NCBI RefSeq assembly: GCF_003544915.1
Contig: NZ_CP032097.1
Span: forward strand, 1,488,001 to 1,552,000
Direction: 5' to 3'
DNA from: Arcobacter ellisii
GTDB taxonomy: Bacteria; Campylobacterota; Campylobacteria; Campylobacterales; Arcobacteraceae
Length of the DNA: 64,000 bases
Under the pieces are notes generated by a model. That model worked only from the letters and a program-made list of their open reading frames with translations, did no database searches and was not told the origin of the DNA. The translations under genes and the position numbers were made by a program. How positions within the stretch are numbered: the first letter of the stretch is position 1; each line of letters opens with the position of its first letter. Positions 63,692 to 64,000 of the stretch are shown piece after piece.

Positions 63692-64000
63692 ATGAATGAA
63701 GTTACTATAAACAATAAAAAATATGAATTAAAAAATATTTCAGAAGATACACCAATATTATGGGTATTAAGAGATTATCTTAATTTAACTGGAACAAAAT
63801 TTGGTTGTGGAGTTGCCCAATGTGGAGCCTGTACAATTTTACTTGAGAATGAATCTATAAGAAGTTGTTCAACACCAATATCACAAGCTTTTGGAAAAAA
63901 TATCACAACAATAGAAAATCAAGAGGATAAACAATTAAAAGCTTTAAGAATTGTTTGGCGTGAATATGATGTTGCACAATGTGGATATTGTCAATCAGGT
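63692..64000 (+). CDS. N-terminal part of a [2Fe-2S] molybdenum-hydroxylase subunit
   Basis: The first 103 codons are in the window. The sequence is that of a plant-type ferredoxin domain (LRDYLNLTGTKFGCGVAQCG, ACTILL) followed by the start of the helical [2Fe-2S] domain (AQCGYCQSG). Together these are the small subunit of xanthine dehydrogenase/isoquinoline 1-oxidoreductase type enzymes (IorA). The large molybdopterin subunit would be expected downstream, beyond the window. AGGA precedes the ATG with a 6-base spacer. Confidence 0.9.
   Translation, partial: MNEVTINNKKYELKNISEDTPILWVLRDYLNLTGTKFGCGVAQCGACTILLENESIRSCSTPISQAFGKNITTIENQEDKQLKALRIVWREYDVAQCGYCQSG

Overview
The window is a stretch of ordinary-looking chromosome from a very AT-rich Gram-negative bacterium, most likely an Arcobacter-type member of the Campylobacterota (Arcobacteraceae). 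This assignment is an inference from gene content: a fused CcsBA cytochrome c synthetase, a dimeric all-alpha dUTPase, CmoB, histidine kinases of the 'HQWRQPL' type, many GGDEF/EAL proteins, and compact genes with AAGGA-type ribosome sites and TATAAT -10 boxes. I see no rRNA, tRNA, CRISPR array, insertion sequence or prophage. No gene-free gap exceeds about 280 bases.

Layout. 1-7.3 kb: the start of a probable ComEC, a hypothetical protein, then a minus-strand operon (RraA-like, gamma-glutamylcyclotransferase-like, TPR membrane protein, ovothiol synthase OvoA), and a lipoprotein. 7.3-20 kb: Fe-S oxidoreductase, lgt, two small proteins, a response regulator, polA, kdsB, a translationally coupled EAL/GGDEF pair, and the operon S4 protein-trpD-tsaE-lptB. 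20-25 kb: TonB-dependent receptor with a YfiR-GGDEF fusion protein, then argG. 25.3-31.4 kb: a tight four-gene cluster of M20 carboxypeptidase, RimK-like ATP-grasp ligase, ATP-grasp fused to helix-hairpin-helix domains, and M14 carboxypeptidase. I consider this the best candidate for an undescribed system. 31.4-43 kb: gamma carbonic anhydrase, an operon recR-Cys4 protein-histidine kinase-dut, dnaJ, trpB, DUF455 protein, MBL hydrolase, two tandem divergent GGDEF proteins and cmoB. 43-51 kb: ccsBA, a response regulator/sensor kinase pair with two periplasmic binding domains, and pepD. 51-64 kb: small proteins, ligA, two histidine kinases, an HD-GYP protein, a thioesterase, an ABC-F protein, a phage-style repeat protein, and the start of a molybdenum-hydroxylase Fe-S subunit.

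How the genes work together. Housekeeping genes (polA, ligA, recR, dnaJ, lptB, lgt, tsaE, argG, trpB, trpD) are interleaved with a heavy signalling load: six cyclic-di-GMP-type proteins, four histidine kinases and two stand-alone response regulators in 64 kb. The ATP-grasp/carboxypeptidase cluster looks like a writer/eraser set in which amino acids are ligated to a peptide or protein and C-terminal residues are removed. Its substrate cannot be read from sequence. Many convergent gene pairs are separated by compact, perfect, probably bidirectional terminator hairpins. Two genes, recR and cmoB, have a TATAAT box exactly six bases before the start codon, which predicts leaderless mRNAs.
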